Shown here: positions 14,424-23,068 of the stretch, in pieces
How the letters are laid out: each line of letters begins with the position of its first letter
Position numbering within the stretch: the stretch's first letter is position 1
Translations under genes and position numbers: made by a program
The notes under the pieces: model-generated
Databases searched by the model: none
Told to the model about the DNA's origin: nothing
Seen by the model: only the letters and a program-made list of their open reading frames with translations
Assembly (NCBI GenBank): GCA_963204795.1
Contig: CAUJHX010000028.1
Coordinates: 1-34,203 of the forward strand
Direction: 5' to 3'
Length of the DNA: 34,203 nucleotides
Origin: Pseudomonadota bacterium
GTDB taxonomy: Bacteria; Pseudomonadota; Gammaproteobacteria; Steroidobacterales; Steroidobacteraceae

Positions 14424-16099
14424 TTCGCATCGAGTATCAGACCCAGCGCCTGAGCCTGCGCTTCTTCATGCTCATGCTCGTGCTGTTCTTCTTCCAGGCG
14501 GGATTCGGCCTGCTGCTGACCGCCCAGCACATCGACCCCTCGCTGCTCGCGGGCACGCTGAACTTCAACATCGTGCGCGCCGAGCACACCAATCTCGGCA
14601 TCCTGTGGGTACTCTGCGGCTTCATCGGCGCGATCCTCTACGTGGGGCCGCTGCTGTCGAAGCGCGAGCTCGCCGCCCCGGCGCTGATCAAGTTCCTCTT
14701 CTACGCCGTAATCGCGGTGGTTGTCTGGAACGTCGTGGCGCAACTCTATGCGCAGCAGGGTCTCGCCCTGTGGTACATGGGCCAGCCGCTGCTGCAGGAA
14801 GGCCTCGAGTACCTCGAGGGCGGGCGCATCGTGGACATCGTGATCCTGATCGGCTTTGCGATCCTGTGCTACGTCGTCCTGCGCACCTTCCCGAGGGTCA
14901 AGGACTGGAACGAGATCCACTGGGGTCTCGGCCTCGGGGTGATCGCGCTGACGTTTGTGTGGATCTTCGGCATGTTCTTCGTCGCGCGACTCGACCTGCA
15001 GGAATACTTCCGCTGGTACGTCGTCCATTACTGGGTCGAGGGCGTGTGGGAAGTGATCCACATCTCGCTCGTCGGCTTCTTTCTCGTGCTGATGTTCAAG
15101 GCCGACGTGAAGTCGGTCGGCTTCGCCGTGTTCTGGGGCATTGCACTCGTATGGCTCTCGGGGCTGCTCGGCAATGCGCACCACTACTTCTGGATCGGCA
15201 CACCCGAGTTCTGGCAGTTCTGGGGTTCGCTCTTCAGCGCACTCGAGCCGCTGCCGCTGATCTTCTGTTTCTGGCACATCTATCTCGACGCCCACCAGGA
15301 TGGCAAGCCGGTGGCGAACATGCCGGCCTTCTCGTTCCTGCTGGGTTCGGTGGTGCTCGAGCAGGTGGGCGCGGGCATTCTCGGCTTCACGATGACGTTT
15401 GCGCTTACCAACGTGTGGTCACACGGCACCTGGGTGACGCTGAGCCATGCCCACCTTGCGCTCTTCGGCACCTTCGGGATGCTCGGCCTCGCGGCCGCCT
15501 ATTACACCGTACCGCAGATGCGTGACCTTGCCGGATTCGATCAGCGCCCGGGCCGACTCGCATTCTGGCTCGTATTCACGGGCATGCTGGGGCTCGGTTT
15601 CGCCTTCGCAATCGGCGGCACCGTGCAGGTGTTCGTCTATCGCACGCTCGGCCTCGACTGGTTCGGCGGCGACGTGGCACCGGCCATGCAGGTCGCGAAA
15701 CTGCTGGTGCCGGTCTTCGGCCTCGTGTTCATGGTCGGTGTGTGCCTGCTGGTCTATGACCTGCTGACGCTCGGCATGCGTGCCCGCGCGTCCGACGAGA
15801 CTGCGCCTGCGGTGGCGCCTTCCGGGTGGCGCCGCCCGCTGAGTGGCTGGGAGACCGGGCTCTGGCTGCTCGCCATGTGGGTATTCGGCGCGATCATCAC
15901 GCTCGGTCTCCTGAGCTTCAATCTTCCCACCGTGCGGGAAGGCAGCAGGCTGTTCCCCTATCTGATGGCGGGGATCGGCTATCCGGGCCTGCTGCTGACG
16001 ACATTGCTCTTCGTCGCGCGCTTCCTGCGATCACTGGATGCGCGCGGGCAGGCTGCCACGGCGGCGCCCGGTGTCTTGCTCGGCCACGCCCTGCCGTGA
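14420..16099 (+). CDS. norB: Nitric oxide reductase catalytic subunit NorB, extended form
   Basis: The 559-residue inner-membrane enzyme reduces 2 NO to N2O. All cNOR landmarks are present at a constant offset of 4 from P. stutzeri numbering: low-spin heme ligands H56 and H345, heme b3 ligand H343, FeB ligands H203, H254 and H255, the FeB-site glutamate E207 in HYWVEGVWE, and E276. I count 14 hydrophobic helices. The last two (about 465-490 and 510-535) lie beyond the usual 12-helix NorB of about 470 residues. It starts with ATG overlapping the norC stop. The norQ, norD and norE maturation genes are not in this window. Confidence 0.93.
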   Translation: MIRIEYQTQRLSLRFFMLMLVLFFFQAGFGLLLTAQHIDPSLLAGTLNFNIVRAEHTNLGILWVLCGFIGAILYVGPLLSKRELAAPALIKFLFYAVIAVVVWNVVAQLYAQQGLALWYMGQPLLQEGLEYLEGGRIVDIVILIGFAILCYVVLRTFPRVKDWNEIHWGLGLGVIALTFVWIFGMFFVARLDLQEYFRWYVVHYWVEGVWEVIHISLVGFFLVLMFKADVKSVGFAVFWGIALVWLSGLLGNAHHYFWIGTPEFWQFWGSLFSALEPLPLIFCFWHIYLDAHQDGKPVANMPAFSFLLGSVVLEQVGAGILGFTMTFALTNVWSHGTWVTLSHAHLALFGTFGMLGLAAAYYTVPQMRDLAGFDQRPGRLAFWLVFTGMLGLGFAFAIGGTVQVFVYRTLGLDWFGGDVAPAMQVAKLLVPVFGLVFMVGVCLLVYDLLTLGMRARASDETAPAVAPSGWRRPLSGWETGLWLLAMWVFGAIITLGLLSFNLPTVREGSRLFPYLMAGIGYPGLLLTTLLFVARFLRSLDARGQAATAAPGVLLGHALP

Positions 16100-16166
16100 C
16101 AATGTGATGCAGTTCAAGCTCGGGCCCGGTCCGAGCGCCCATACTGCGCCCATTGGAGGCTTGCCC

Positions 16167-16631
16167 ATGCGCCTGCTCTTTGCCGTAGCCCTCGTTTTCG
16201 CCCTCGTGCCCCTCACCGCGCAGGCCGACGTATACCGGTGGGTCGATGCAACGGGGCAGGAGCATTACAGCGACTTGCCGGTCGAAGGCGCCGAACTGAT
16301 CCGCACGACGACTCCACGCCCGCCCTCCGCCGGCGGCACCCCGCCGCGTGCAGCTGCGACGCCTGGCCCCGCCATGATCAGCGCCGCAGGCGATGCGCAG
16401 GCAACGCGCGACGCCGAGCGTGCAGTTGCGAGGGACCTTGCAGCGCAGCGCGCCAAGGATTGCACCGAGGCCAAGGCCCGTTACGAGAAGTCCCTGCAGG
16501 CGCGGCGCATCTTCCGCACGCTCGAAAACGGCGAACGCGAATTTCTGTCCGACGCCGAAGCGGACAAGGTGCGAGTCGCCAATCGCGCCACCATGGAAAC
16601 AGCCTGCGGCCAGTCGACCGCCTCGCGCTGA
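16167..16631 (+). CDS. DUF4124 domain-containing secreted protein
   Basis: The 154-residue protein has a signal peptide (about 1-20, ending TAQA) directly followed by the DUF4124 motif DVYRWVDATGQEHYSDLP, typical of small periplasmic proteins of gammaproteobacteria. A Pro/Thr/Ala linker and a charged helical region with two cysteines (in AKDCTEAKARYE and METACGQS) follow; they could form a disulfide. GGAGG lies 7 nt before the ATG at 16167; the frame is open upstream but those residues are not signal-like. The function of the family is unknown. Confidence 0.82.
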   Translation: MRLLFAVALVFALVPLTAQADVYRWVDATGQEHYSDLPVEGAELIRTTTPRPPSAGGTPPRAAATPGPAMISAAGDAQATRDAERAVARDLAAQRAKDCTEAKARYEKSLQARRIFRTLENGEREFLSDAEADKVRVANRATMETACGQSTASR

Positions 16632-16688
16632 CTGCTAGAGTTACGGTCCCGCAGCCCCCGGCTGCAGTGACCTTCGGGCGGTGACAGC

Positions 16689-17561
16689 ATGCGAGCAGGA
16701 TTCATCGGGCTTGGAGCAATGGGTCGTCATATGGCCCGCAATCTCCACAAGGCTGGTTTTCTCACAGGCGTCTGGAACCGCACCAGTGCTGTCGCGCAGG
16801 AGTTTGCCCGCGCAACGGGCGTGACCACCGCCACCTCGCCCGCCAGTCTCGCTGCCGAAGTCGATGCGATTGTGATCTGCGTATCGGCCGACGCCGATGT
16901 GCTCGCAGTCGTCCGCGCTATTGCCCCCGCGGTGCGGGCGGGCGCACTGGTGATCGACTGCTCGACGGTGAGCGCCGCAGCTGCGCGTGAGGCCGCGGCC
17001 CTGCTCGCGGCGCGCGGTGCGGCTTTCCTCGATTGCCCCGTGAGCGGCGGCGTCGAAGGCGCACGCGACGCGACGCTCGCGGTCATGTGCGGCGGCGACG
17101 CTTCTGCATTCGAGCGAGCGCGGCCGCTGCTCGCCGCCATGGGGCGCACCATCACGCACTTCGGCGCGAGCGGCGCGGGACAGGCGGCGAAGGCCACGAA
17201 CCAGATCATGTGCGCCGGCATCATCCGTGCGGTCGCCGAGGCAATGGCCTTTGCGCGCGCGCAGCAACTGCCGCTCGACGCGCTCGTCGAGACACTCGGC
17301 AAGGGCGCCGGCTCGAGCTGGTACTTCGTCAATCGCGCGCCGAACATGATCCGGGGCAGCTTCCCCGCCGGCTTTCGCGTGCGTCTGCACGCCAAGGACC
17401 TCGGCATCTGCCGCGCGATGGCGGCCGAGCATGGCGTCGCGCTGCCCGTCGTCGAGAGCATGCTCGCCGAGTATGCCGAGCTCATTGCGCAGGGCTACGG
17501 CGATGAGGACATCTCTGCCGACTACCGTCTCAAGGCGGCGCTTTTCGATCAATCCGCATGA
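16689..17561 (+). CDS. NAD(P)-dependent beta-hydroxyacid dehydrogenase
   Basis: The 290-residue soluble enzyme belongs to the 3-hydroxyisobutyrate dehydrogenase/GarR/GLYR1 family. The N-terminal Rossmann motif is GFIGLGAMGRHMARNL (about 4-19). The substrate-binding motif DCPVSGGVEGA (115-125) and the catalytic Lys168 in GAGQAAKATNQIM follow, with an all-helical C-terminal domain. R31 after the second strand (NRT) suggests NADPH. The likely substrate is a short beta-hydroxyacid or a semialdehyde; sequence alone does not decide. Its stop overlaps the start of the histidine kinase gene (ATGA). Confidence 0.88.
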   Translation: MRAGFIGLGAMGRHMARNLHKAGFLTGVWNRTSAVAQEFARATGVTTATSPASLAAEVDAIVICVSADADVLAVVRAIAPAVRAGALVIDCSTVSAAAAREAAALLAARGAAFLDCPVSGGVEGARDATLAVMCGGDASAFERARPLLAAMGRTITHFGASGAGQAAKATNQIMCAGIIRAVAEAMAFARAQQLPLDALVETLGKGAGSSWYFVNRAPNMIRGSFPAGFRVRLHAKDLGICRAMAAEHGVALPVVESMLAEYAELIAQGYGDEDISADYRLKAALFDQSA

Positions 17562-18628
17562 CCGGGTCCGCCCCGCCGCAGCGCTCTCACTATCTGCCGG
17601 ACTTCTGCGCGGGGCACATGGTGCTCGCGATCGTACTCATCGTCGAACTGACGGCGCTCATCGTCACGCTCGCGCGCGACGCGTCATCGGTGGCGTTCTG
17701 GACCGATCTTGCGCGCACCTCGCTCTTTCTCATCTGGATCGGGCTTGCGGGCCAGGCGGCGCTGTGTCTCGCACGCCGCCGGCTCGAAACACTCCCGGTG
17801 GCGGCGGGTGCAGCTGCCGTGCTCGGCATCGTCTGCGGCATCGTCCTCATCGTGTCGGAAGTGGCCTACCGCATCGGCGCGAGTGCCCTGCTCAGCGGCG
17901 GCGAGATGCAGACCCTCTTCCCGCGCGAGCATTTCGCCTTCATCGGCCGCAATGTCGCGATCGCCTTCATCGTGACCGCGCTCGCGCTGCGCTATTTTTT
18001 CGTGACGCACGAGTGGCGTCGCAACATCGAGATGCAGTCGCGCGCACGCGTGCACGCGTTGCAGGCGCGCATCCGTCCGCACTTTCTCTTCAACAGCATG
18101 AACACCATCGCCGCGCTCACACGCACGAACCCGGTGCGTGCCGAGGAGGCCGTGCAGGATCTCGCGGACCTGTTCCGGGCGAGCCTCGCCGAGCAACGCA
18201 CCGAGATCACGCTCGCCGAGGAAATCGGGATCGCGAAGACTTACGAGCGCATCGAGCTGCTGCGTCTCGGCGAGCGCCTCAAGGTGGATTGGCAGGTCGC
18301 CGGCGTGCCGCAAGCCGCAATCGTCCCGAGTCTCATGCTCCAGCCGCTCCTCGAGAACGCGATCTACCACGGCATCGAGCCGCGCAGCAGCGGTGGCACG
18401 GTGACCGTCACCGGCGAGCATGCCAACGGCCTCGTGACGATCGTCGTGCGCAATCCGGTGCCTGAGCGCGCCGCACCACGGGACGGTAACCGTGTCGCGC
18501 TCGCGAACATCCGCGAGCGCCTCGCGCTCATGTATGGTACGCGCGCGGCTGTCAAGGCCGGCCGCTTCGACGACGAGTACATCGTGACGCTGAGATTTCC
18601 GCATGAAGCTGAAAACGCTCATCGTTGA
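17558..18628 (+). CDS. algZ: AlgZ/LytS-type sensor histidine kinase
   Basis: The 356-residue inner-membrane kinase has four transmembrane helices (about 20-42, 52-70, 80-102 and 130-150) with almost no periplasmic domain. Then comes the His_kinase domain with phospho-acceptor H175 in RIRPHFLFNSMNTI and an HATPase_c domain with MLQPLLENAIYHGIEP and a late G-box (RVALANIRERL). This is the unorthodox AlgZ/FimS pattern. The partner is the LytTR regulator whose gene overlaps its end by 26 nt. In Pseudomonas this pair controls alginate and type IV pili; here the targets are unknown. The gene symbol is by family resemblance. Confidence 0.87.
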   Translation: MTGSAPPQRSHYLPDFCAGHMVLAIVLIVELTALIVTLARDASSVAFWTDLARTSLFLIWIGLAGQAALCLARRRLETLPVAAGAAAVLGIVCGIVLIVSEVAYRIGASALLSGGEMQTLFPREHFAFIGRNVAIAFIVTALALRYFFVTHEWRRNIEMQSRARVHALQARIRPHFLFNSMNTIAALTRTNPVRAEEAVQDLADLFRASLAEQRTEITLAEEIGIAKTYERIELLRLGERLKVDWQVAGVPQAAIVPSLMLQPLLENAIYHGIEPRSSGGTVTVTGEHANGLVTIVVRNPVPERAAPRDGNRVALANIRERLALMYGTRAAVKAGRFDDEYIVTLRFPHEAENAHR

Positions 18629-19343
18629 CGACGAGCCGCCGGCGCGCGAGCGGCTCGCGAGCCTGCTCGCGGAGATCGGCGATGTGCTGCTCGTTGGCGA
18701 GGGTGGCAGCGGCCGCGAAGCGCTCGAACTCACCATGGACCTCTCGCCCGATGTCGTGCTGCTCGACGTGCGGATGCCCGACATGGATGGGCTCGAAGCC
18801 GCGCAGCGCATTGCGACGATGAGCGAGCCCCCCGCTGTCATATTCACGACAGCTTATGACGAATACGCGATCAACGCGTTCGAGGCGCAGGCGGCGGGCT
18901 ATCTCGTCAAGCCGATCCGCAAGGACAAGCTCGCAGCGGCGCTCGCCGCCTGCCGGCGCCTGACCCGGCCGCAACTTTCGAACGCGGAGTCGGCAAGTCC
19001 GGCCTCCGCGGCCGGCAGAAGCCACATCCCCGTCCGGCGACGCGACGGTATCAAGTTGATTCCATTGGCGGAAATCCGCTGCTTCCTCGCGGACCAGAAG
19101 TACACGACCGTGCGCCACGAGGGCGGCGACGACCTGATCGAGGCCTCGCTGCGCCTGCTCGAGGAGGAGTTCCCAGGCAGCTTCGTGCGTATCCACCGCA
19201 GCGCGCTCGTGAGCACGCGCCACCTCGAGCGTATCGAGCGTGACCCTGATGGCCAGTATTTTGTCCGCCTGAAAGGTCTGCCTGACCGTCTGACCGTCAG
19301 CCGCCGCATGGCGGGCGATCTGCGCGAACGCTTCCGCCTGTGA
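18603..19343 (+). CDS. algR: AlgR-type LytTR response regulator
   Basis: The 246-residue protein has a receiver domain with acidic pair D9-D10, phospho-acceptor D55 in VVLLDVRMPDMDG, the conserved Thr in FTTAYDEYA and K103 in GYLVKP. A linker rich in Ser and Ala follows, then a C-terminal LytTR DNA-binding domain (about 140-246: GIKLIPLAEIRCFLADQKYTTV, FVRIHRSALVSTRHLERI). It overlaps the kinase gene by 26 nt, which argues for co-translation and a cognate pair. Confidence 0.9.
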   Translation: MKLKTLIVDDEPPARERLASLLAEIGDVLLVGEGGSGREALELTMDLSPDVVLLDVRMPDMDGLEAAQRIATMSEPPAVIFTTAYDEYAINAFEAQAAGYLVKPIRKDKLAAALAACRRLTRPQLSNAESASPASAAGRSHIPVRRRDGIKLIPLAEIRCFLADQKYTTVRHEGGDDLIEASLRLLEEEFPGSFVRIHRSALVSTRHLERIERDPDGQYFVRLKGLPDRLTVSRRMAGDLRERFRL

Positions 19344-19406
19344 CGCGCATCAACGCGCCTGCGCCCGCTTCGGCGTGTGATGTCACGACAAACGGGAGGC
19401 GATCGG

Positions 19407-20051
19407 ATGGACTCGGGAGCTGCCAACGCATACGGACTTGCAGAGCAGGCGTTCGAGGACTGGCTGGCCGACCACGGCCGCTGCGGGTGGGCCCGCACCT
19501 TCGAGCCGGCAACCGTCAAGCTGCGCAACAGGGCGCTCGGCCGCGTCGCCGCGGTACTCGGCCACCCCTCGCCCTGCGCTGCCGCCCGGCGCTGGGTCTG
19601 CGACACCATCCAGGCCTGGGCACCGCTCGAAGTGTTGTTCCCGACGCGGGACTACGTGGAGGAGCCCGGCGTGAGCGGCGAACTCGGCTCGCACATGACC
19701 GACATCATGGAACACGAATACGCGTTCATGCTCGCCGCCGCCGCAAATCCGCAGCTCGCGGCCGAGTGGCTGCAGGCCGACGCCCAGCAGCTCGGCCTCG
19801 ATCTCGCACTCGCTGATTCCCTTCTCGTCTCGCTCCACGACGGCGCGGACGATGACTGGGTGCAGGGGCACACCTGCATGTCGCTGGCACTCGCAGAGTA
19901 CCTGCACCGCCAGGCACTCGGCCTGCACCAGCTGATCGGCGACGCGATCGCGATGTCGTACACGACGAGCGTCGCGCTGCGGCGCCGGCAGCTGCACGCG
20001 GCTTGTCGTTCGACACCCTGCCTGGTCGCTGCGACCCGTCGCTACGCCTGA
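19407..20051 (+). CDS. Hypothetical protein next to algZR
   Basis: The 214-residue soluble protein has no signal peptide or membrane helix. GGGAGG lies 7 nt before the ATG at 19407, which is preferred over the ATG pair at 19377-19380. The sequence is mostly helical, rich in Ala, Leu, His and Trp, with EQAFEDWLADHG, ICDTIQAW-like and EHEYAFMLAAAANP segments. Several His and acidic residues in the helices could bind a metal, but I see no known motif. It is 63 nt after algR and convergent with the flavoprotein gene, 2 nt away. I do not recognise the family. Confidence 0.7.
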   Translation: MDSGAANAYGLAEQAFEDWLADHGRCGWARTFEPATVKLRNRALGRVAAVLGHPSPCAAARRWVCDTIQAWAPLEVLFPTRDYVEEPGVSGELGSHMTDIMEHEYAFMLAAAANPQLAAEWLQADAQQLGLDLALADSLLVSLHDGADDDWVQGHTCMSLALAEYLHRQALGLHQLIGDAIAMSYTTSVALRRRQLHAACRSTPCLVAATRRYA

Positions 20052-20053
20052 AT

Positions 20054-21073
20054 TCACCTCGGCGCGTAATCGAACGAATCGAAGTGGAGCCGGTCTGCCG
20101 CGAGCCCGCGCGCGGGAAACTGCGCACGGATCGCCTCGATCATCGCAGGCGGCCCCGCCGCGTAGACCTCGTACCCCGACAGATCGGGATGACGCGCCAG
20201 CACGGTTTCGTGCACCCATCCGTGCGCGTACCGGTCCGCTTCCGGCGCCTGCGTCGGCGTCTCCGACAATACACCGGCGAAATGGAAGCGCGGATAGCGC
20301 GCCTCCCACCCGCGCACGAGTTGCTCCTCATACAGGTCGGTCGGGGTGCGCGCGCCCCAGTAGAACCGGATGTCGCGCGCTGTGCCCCGCTCGAGCGCCG
20401 CGCGCAGCATCGCCTTGACGGGCGCGAACCCGGTGCCGCCTGCGATGAAGATCACGGGCGTCTCCGCATCAGCATACACGAACTGGCCGATCGGCCCCTC
20501 GATGCGCAGCAGCGCACCAGCGCACTCCTGCGCAAAGAGGCCGCTCGTGAAGCCACCACCACGCGCATGCCGTATGTGCAGCTCGAGCCGCGCGGAATCG
20601 TGCGGCGGCGAGGCGATTGAAAAGCTGCGCCTGCCACCGCCCTCGAGCAGCACGTCGAGATACTGACCCGCCTGGAATTCGAAAGTCTCGACCAACGGCA
20701 GACGCAGGGTGAGGCGCAGGACATCCGGCGCAAGGAGCACGCGCGTCTCGATGCGGCACGGGAGGGTCTTCACTTCGACGTCGGTGACGTGCCGGATCAC
20801 GCGGGCCTCGACAACGAGGTCGCTCGTCGCCCGCGCCCGGCAGAGAAGCGCGAACCCCGCCGTCTCTTCCTCAGCCATCAGCCCCGGCGGACGACCCTCC
20901 GGATAGTGCACGGCCCCCGAAACGAGCCGAGCGCGACACGACGAGCAGTGACCGCTCTTGCAGCTGTGCGGCAGATTGAGGCCAGCGGCGAGCGCCGCAC
21001 CGAGAACCGCTTCCGCCGCGCTCACCTGCACGATGCGACCCTGCGGCTCGAAGCGAACGCGGTACGACGACAT
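20054..21073 (-). CDS. 2Fe-2S ferredoxin-NAD(P)H reductase fusion, CDP-glucoseen reductase-like
   Basis: The 339-residue soluble flavoprotein starts with a plant-type 2Fe-2S domain (C38-x4-C43-x2-C46-x31-C78), followed by an FAD domain with RSFSIASPP and an NAD(P) domain with IAGGTGFAPVKAM and YAAGPPAMIEAIR. It is the electron-transfer component layout of CDP-6-deoxy-delta-3,4-glucoseen reductase (AscD) and of monooxygenase reductases. In many gammaproteobacteria a lone copy sits near ubiquinone or DNA-metabolism genes with unknown partner. No oxygenase is adjacent here. The start at 21073 gives MSSYRVRFEP; the open frame to 21100 would overlap the divergent gene. Only 16 bp separate the two divergent start codons. 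Confidence 0.87.
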   Translation of the reverse strand: MSSYRVRFEPQGRIVQVSAAEAVLGAALAAGLNLPHSCKSGHCSSCRARLVSGAVHYPEGRPPGLMAEEETAGFALLCRARATSDLVVEARVIRHVTDVEVKTLPCRIETRVLLAPDVLRLTLRLPLVETFEFQAGQYLDVLLEGGGRRSFSIASPPHDSARLELHIRHARGGGFTSGLFAQECAGALLRIEGPIGQFVYADAETPVIFIAGGTGFAPVKAMLRAALERGTARDIRFYWGARTPTDLYEEQLVRGWEARYPRFHFAGVLSETPTQAPEADRYAHGWVHETVLARHPDLSGYEVYAAGPPAMIEAIRAQFPARGLAADRLHFDSFDYAPR

Positions 21074-21089
21074 GCCGTAGACTATACGG
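21074..21089. promoter_or_regulatory. 16-bp divergent start region with overlapping -10-like hexamers
   Basis: Between the two start codons lies CCGTA-GACTA-TACGG, a perfect 5-bp inverted repeat around a 5-nt spacer. On the plus strand TAGACT ends 6 nt before the ATG; on the minus strand TATAGT ends 7 nt before the ATG. Both would give leaderless transcripts, and neither gene has a Shine-Dalgarno sequence. The -35 regions would lie inside the opposite gene and look weak. Confidence 0.4.
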
Positions 21090-21521
21090 ATGTTCAGCAA
21101 CCCGGATCGCGCCGCGATCGAGCAGCTGCTGCGCGACGCGAAAACCGTCGCGATCGTGGGCCTCTCGGCGGACCCTGCACGCCCGAGCCATCGGGTCGCC
21201 AGGGCACTGCGGGAGTTTGGCTACCGGATCATCCCGGTCACTCCGGCCGAAACGCTCATTCTCGGTGAGCGTACCGTGCCCGATCTCGATCACCTCTCCG
21301 ATATGCCGGGTCCGGGCGTGAAACCCGACATCGTGGACGTATTCCGCCGCCCGGAGCATGTGGGTCCGATCGTCGATGCCTGCATCCGACTCGGCATGCC
21401 CGCGCTCTGGTTGCAGGACGGCGTCATCGATGAAGTCGCCGGGACGAAGGCCGTGGCGGCGGGGATCTTCACGGTGATGGACCGGTGCATATTCCGCGAC
21501 CGTGCCGCCATGGACCGATAG
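21090..21521 (+). CDS. CoA-binding protein, YccU family
   Basis: The 143-residue protein is a single CoA-binding Rossmann-type domain: KTVAIVGLSADPARPSHRVARAL near the N-terminus (about 18-40), GYRIIPVTP, PDIVDVFRRPEHVGPIVDACI, and ALWLQDGVIDE. This matches the YccU group, which binds CoA but has no assigned reaction. There is no ribosome site before the ATG, which may be used on a leaderless transcript. The gene heads the dapF-DUF484-xerC-hslVU row (9 nt to dapF). Confidence 0.88.
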   Translation: MFSNPDRAAIEQLLRDAKTVAIVGLSADPARPSHRVARALREFGYRIIPVTPAETLILGERTVPDLDHLSDMPGPGVKPDIVDVFRRPEHVGPIVDACIRLGMPALWLQDGVIDEVAGTKAVAAGIFTVMDRCIFRDRAAMDR

Positions 21522-21530
21522 GCGCCGCGC

Positions 21531-22367
21531 ATGCGTCTCGAGTTCACCAAGATGCACGGGCTCGGCAACGACTTCATCGTCTTCGACGCTCCTGCGGGCA
21601 GCGCGCCACCTGCCGCGGCAGCATTGCGCCGTCTGGCCGATCGCCACACCGGCATCGGCTTCGATCAGGCGCTGATGCTCGAGCCGCCGCGCCGCGCAGG
21701 GACCGCCGTCTATTACCGCATTTTCAATGCCGACGGCATCGAGGTCGAACAGTGCGGCAATGGTGCGCGCTGCATCGCGGCGTTGCTTGCGCGTCGCGGG
21801 CATGCACAGGGCGCCGACCTCACGATGGACAGCCCCGCAGGCGGGATTCGGGCACGCATCGGACCACACGGTCTCGTGTCGGTCGATATGGGCATCCCCG
21901 ACTTCAATCCCGCAGCCCTGCCTTTCGACGCCACGACCGAAGCGCATGTGTACCCGCTCGACGTCGCCGGCAACGAAATCGAGATCGGTGCGGTATCGAT
22001 GGGCAACCCGCACGCGGTGCTCACGGTTACCTCGGTCGCGGCGGCGCCGGTCGACAGGCTCGGTCCGGCCATCGAACGTCACCCGCGCTTTCCGAAGCGC
22101 GTGAACGTCGGCTTCATGGAGATCGTCGACCGCGGTCACATCCGCCTGCGCGTCTTCGAGCGCGGTACCGGCGAGACGCTCGCCTGTGGTACGGGCGCTT
22201 GTGCCGCCGTCGCCGTCGGGCGACGCCACGGGCGGCTCGATGAACGCGTTGCCGTGCACGTCGCGGGCGGTGAGCTGACGATCGAATGGCCCGGGCCCGG
22301 CAGGAATATTTGGCTCACGGGGCCGGCCGAAGTATCTTTCACGGGGAGCGTGGAGATCGATACATGA
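21531..22367 (+). CDS. dapF: Diaminopimelate epimerase DapF
   Basis: The 278-residue cytoplasmic enzyme interconverts LL- and meso-diaminopimelate for lysine and peptidoglycan. The opening MRLEFTKMHGLGNDFIVFDA is invariant in the family. The two catalytic cysteines are C75 in EQCGNGARC and C219 in ACGTGACAA, and the MGNPH motif is at about 157. The length is normal. The stop overlaps the DUF484 start (ATGA). Confidence 0.96.
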   Translation: MRLEFTKMHGLGNDFIVFDAPAGSAPPAAAALRRLADRHTGIGFDQALMLEPPRRAGTAVYYRIFNADGIEVEQCGNGARCIAALLARRGHAQGADLTMDSPAGGIRARIGPHGLVSVDMGIPDFNPAALPFDATTEAHVYPLDVAGNEIEIGAVSMGNPHAVLTVTSVAAAPVDRLGPAIERHPRFPKRVNVGFMEIVDRGHIRLRVFERGTGETLACGTGACAAVAVGRRHGRLDERVAVHVAGGELTIEWPGPGRNIWLTGPAEVSFTGSVEIDT

Positions 22368-23068
22368 CAACGAGAGAGGCCCGCGGACTACCCGCGGCAA
22401 CGATCGACGAAGAATCGATCGCGCACTATCTGCAACTGAACCCGGATTTCTTCGAGCGCCACCAGGCGATCCTCGGCCGCATGCGCCTGCCGCATGCGCG
22501 CTCGGCATCCACGATCTCGCTGGTCGAGCGCCAGGTGGAGGTGCTGCGCGAGCGCCAGGCCGAGCTCGAGGGCAAGCTGGCGGAGTTCGTCTCAGTCGCG
22601 CGCGCGAACGATGCACTCTCCGGCAAGATCCAGCGCTTCACGCGCCGCCTGCTCCGGGCCACCACCCGCCAGCAGATGGCGGAGGAAATCGAAGCGAGTC
22701 TGCGCGAAGACTTCGACGCATTCCACTCCACGCTGATCCTCACGAACGGCCACGCCCGCGGCTTCGAGATGCCCGAGCGCTTCCTGCGTGCCGCCGATCC
22801 GGACGATGCGAACCTGAAATCCTTCGATGGCCTCTTCGCGAGCGGCAAGCCACGCTGCGGTCAGGTGCGCGATACGCAGCGCCAGTTCCTCTTCGGCAGC
22901 GATGCCGGGGAGATCGGCTCGGTTGCCCTCGTGCCACTCGGCGAGCACGGCGCCATCGGGCTCCTCGCGCTCGGCAGCCACGAACGGGAGCGCTTCCATC
23001 CCGGCATGAGCACCGAGTTCCTCGCCCGCATGGGCGAGCTGATCGCGGATGCCGTCGTCCATCGCTGA
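22364..23068 (+). CDS. DUF484 family protein
   Basis: The 234-residue cytoplasmic protein has an N-terminal helical part (SIAHYLQLNPDFFERHQAIL), a coiled coil (about 50-75, ERQVEVLRERQAELEGKL) and a GAF-like C-terminal domain (about 90-230, IGSVALVPLGEHGAIGLLALGS). Genes of this family nearly always sit between dapF and xerC in gammaproteobacteria, as here. The function is unknown; a sensory or regulatory role is inferred from the GAF fold. It overlaps dapF by 4 nt and xerC by 20 nt. Confidence 0.9.
   Translation: MTTREARGLPAATIDEESIAHYLQLNPDFFERHQAILGRMRLPHARSASTISLVERQVEVLRERQAELEGKLAEFVSVARANDALSGKIQRFTRRLLRATTRQQMAEEIEASLREDFDAFHSTLILTNGHARGFEMPERFLRAADPDDANLKSFDGLFASGKPRCGQVRDTQRQFLFGSDAGEIGSVALVPLGEHGAIGLLALGSHERERFHPGMSTEFLARMGELIADAVVHR

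Noticed and set aside
20871-22616. 581-codon minus-strand frame
   Set aside because: It is antisense to the CoA-binding, dapF and DUF484 genes, which are certain.
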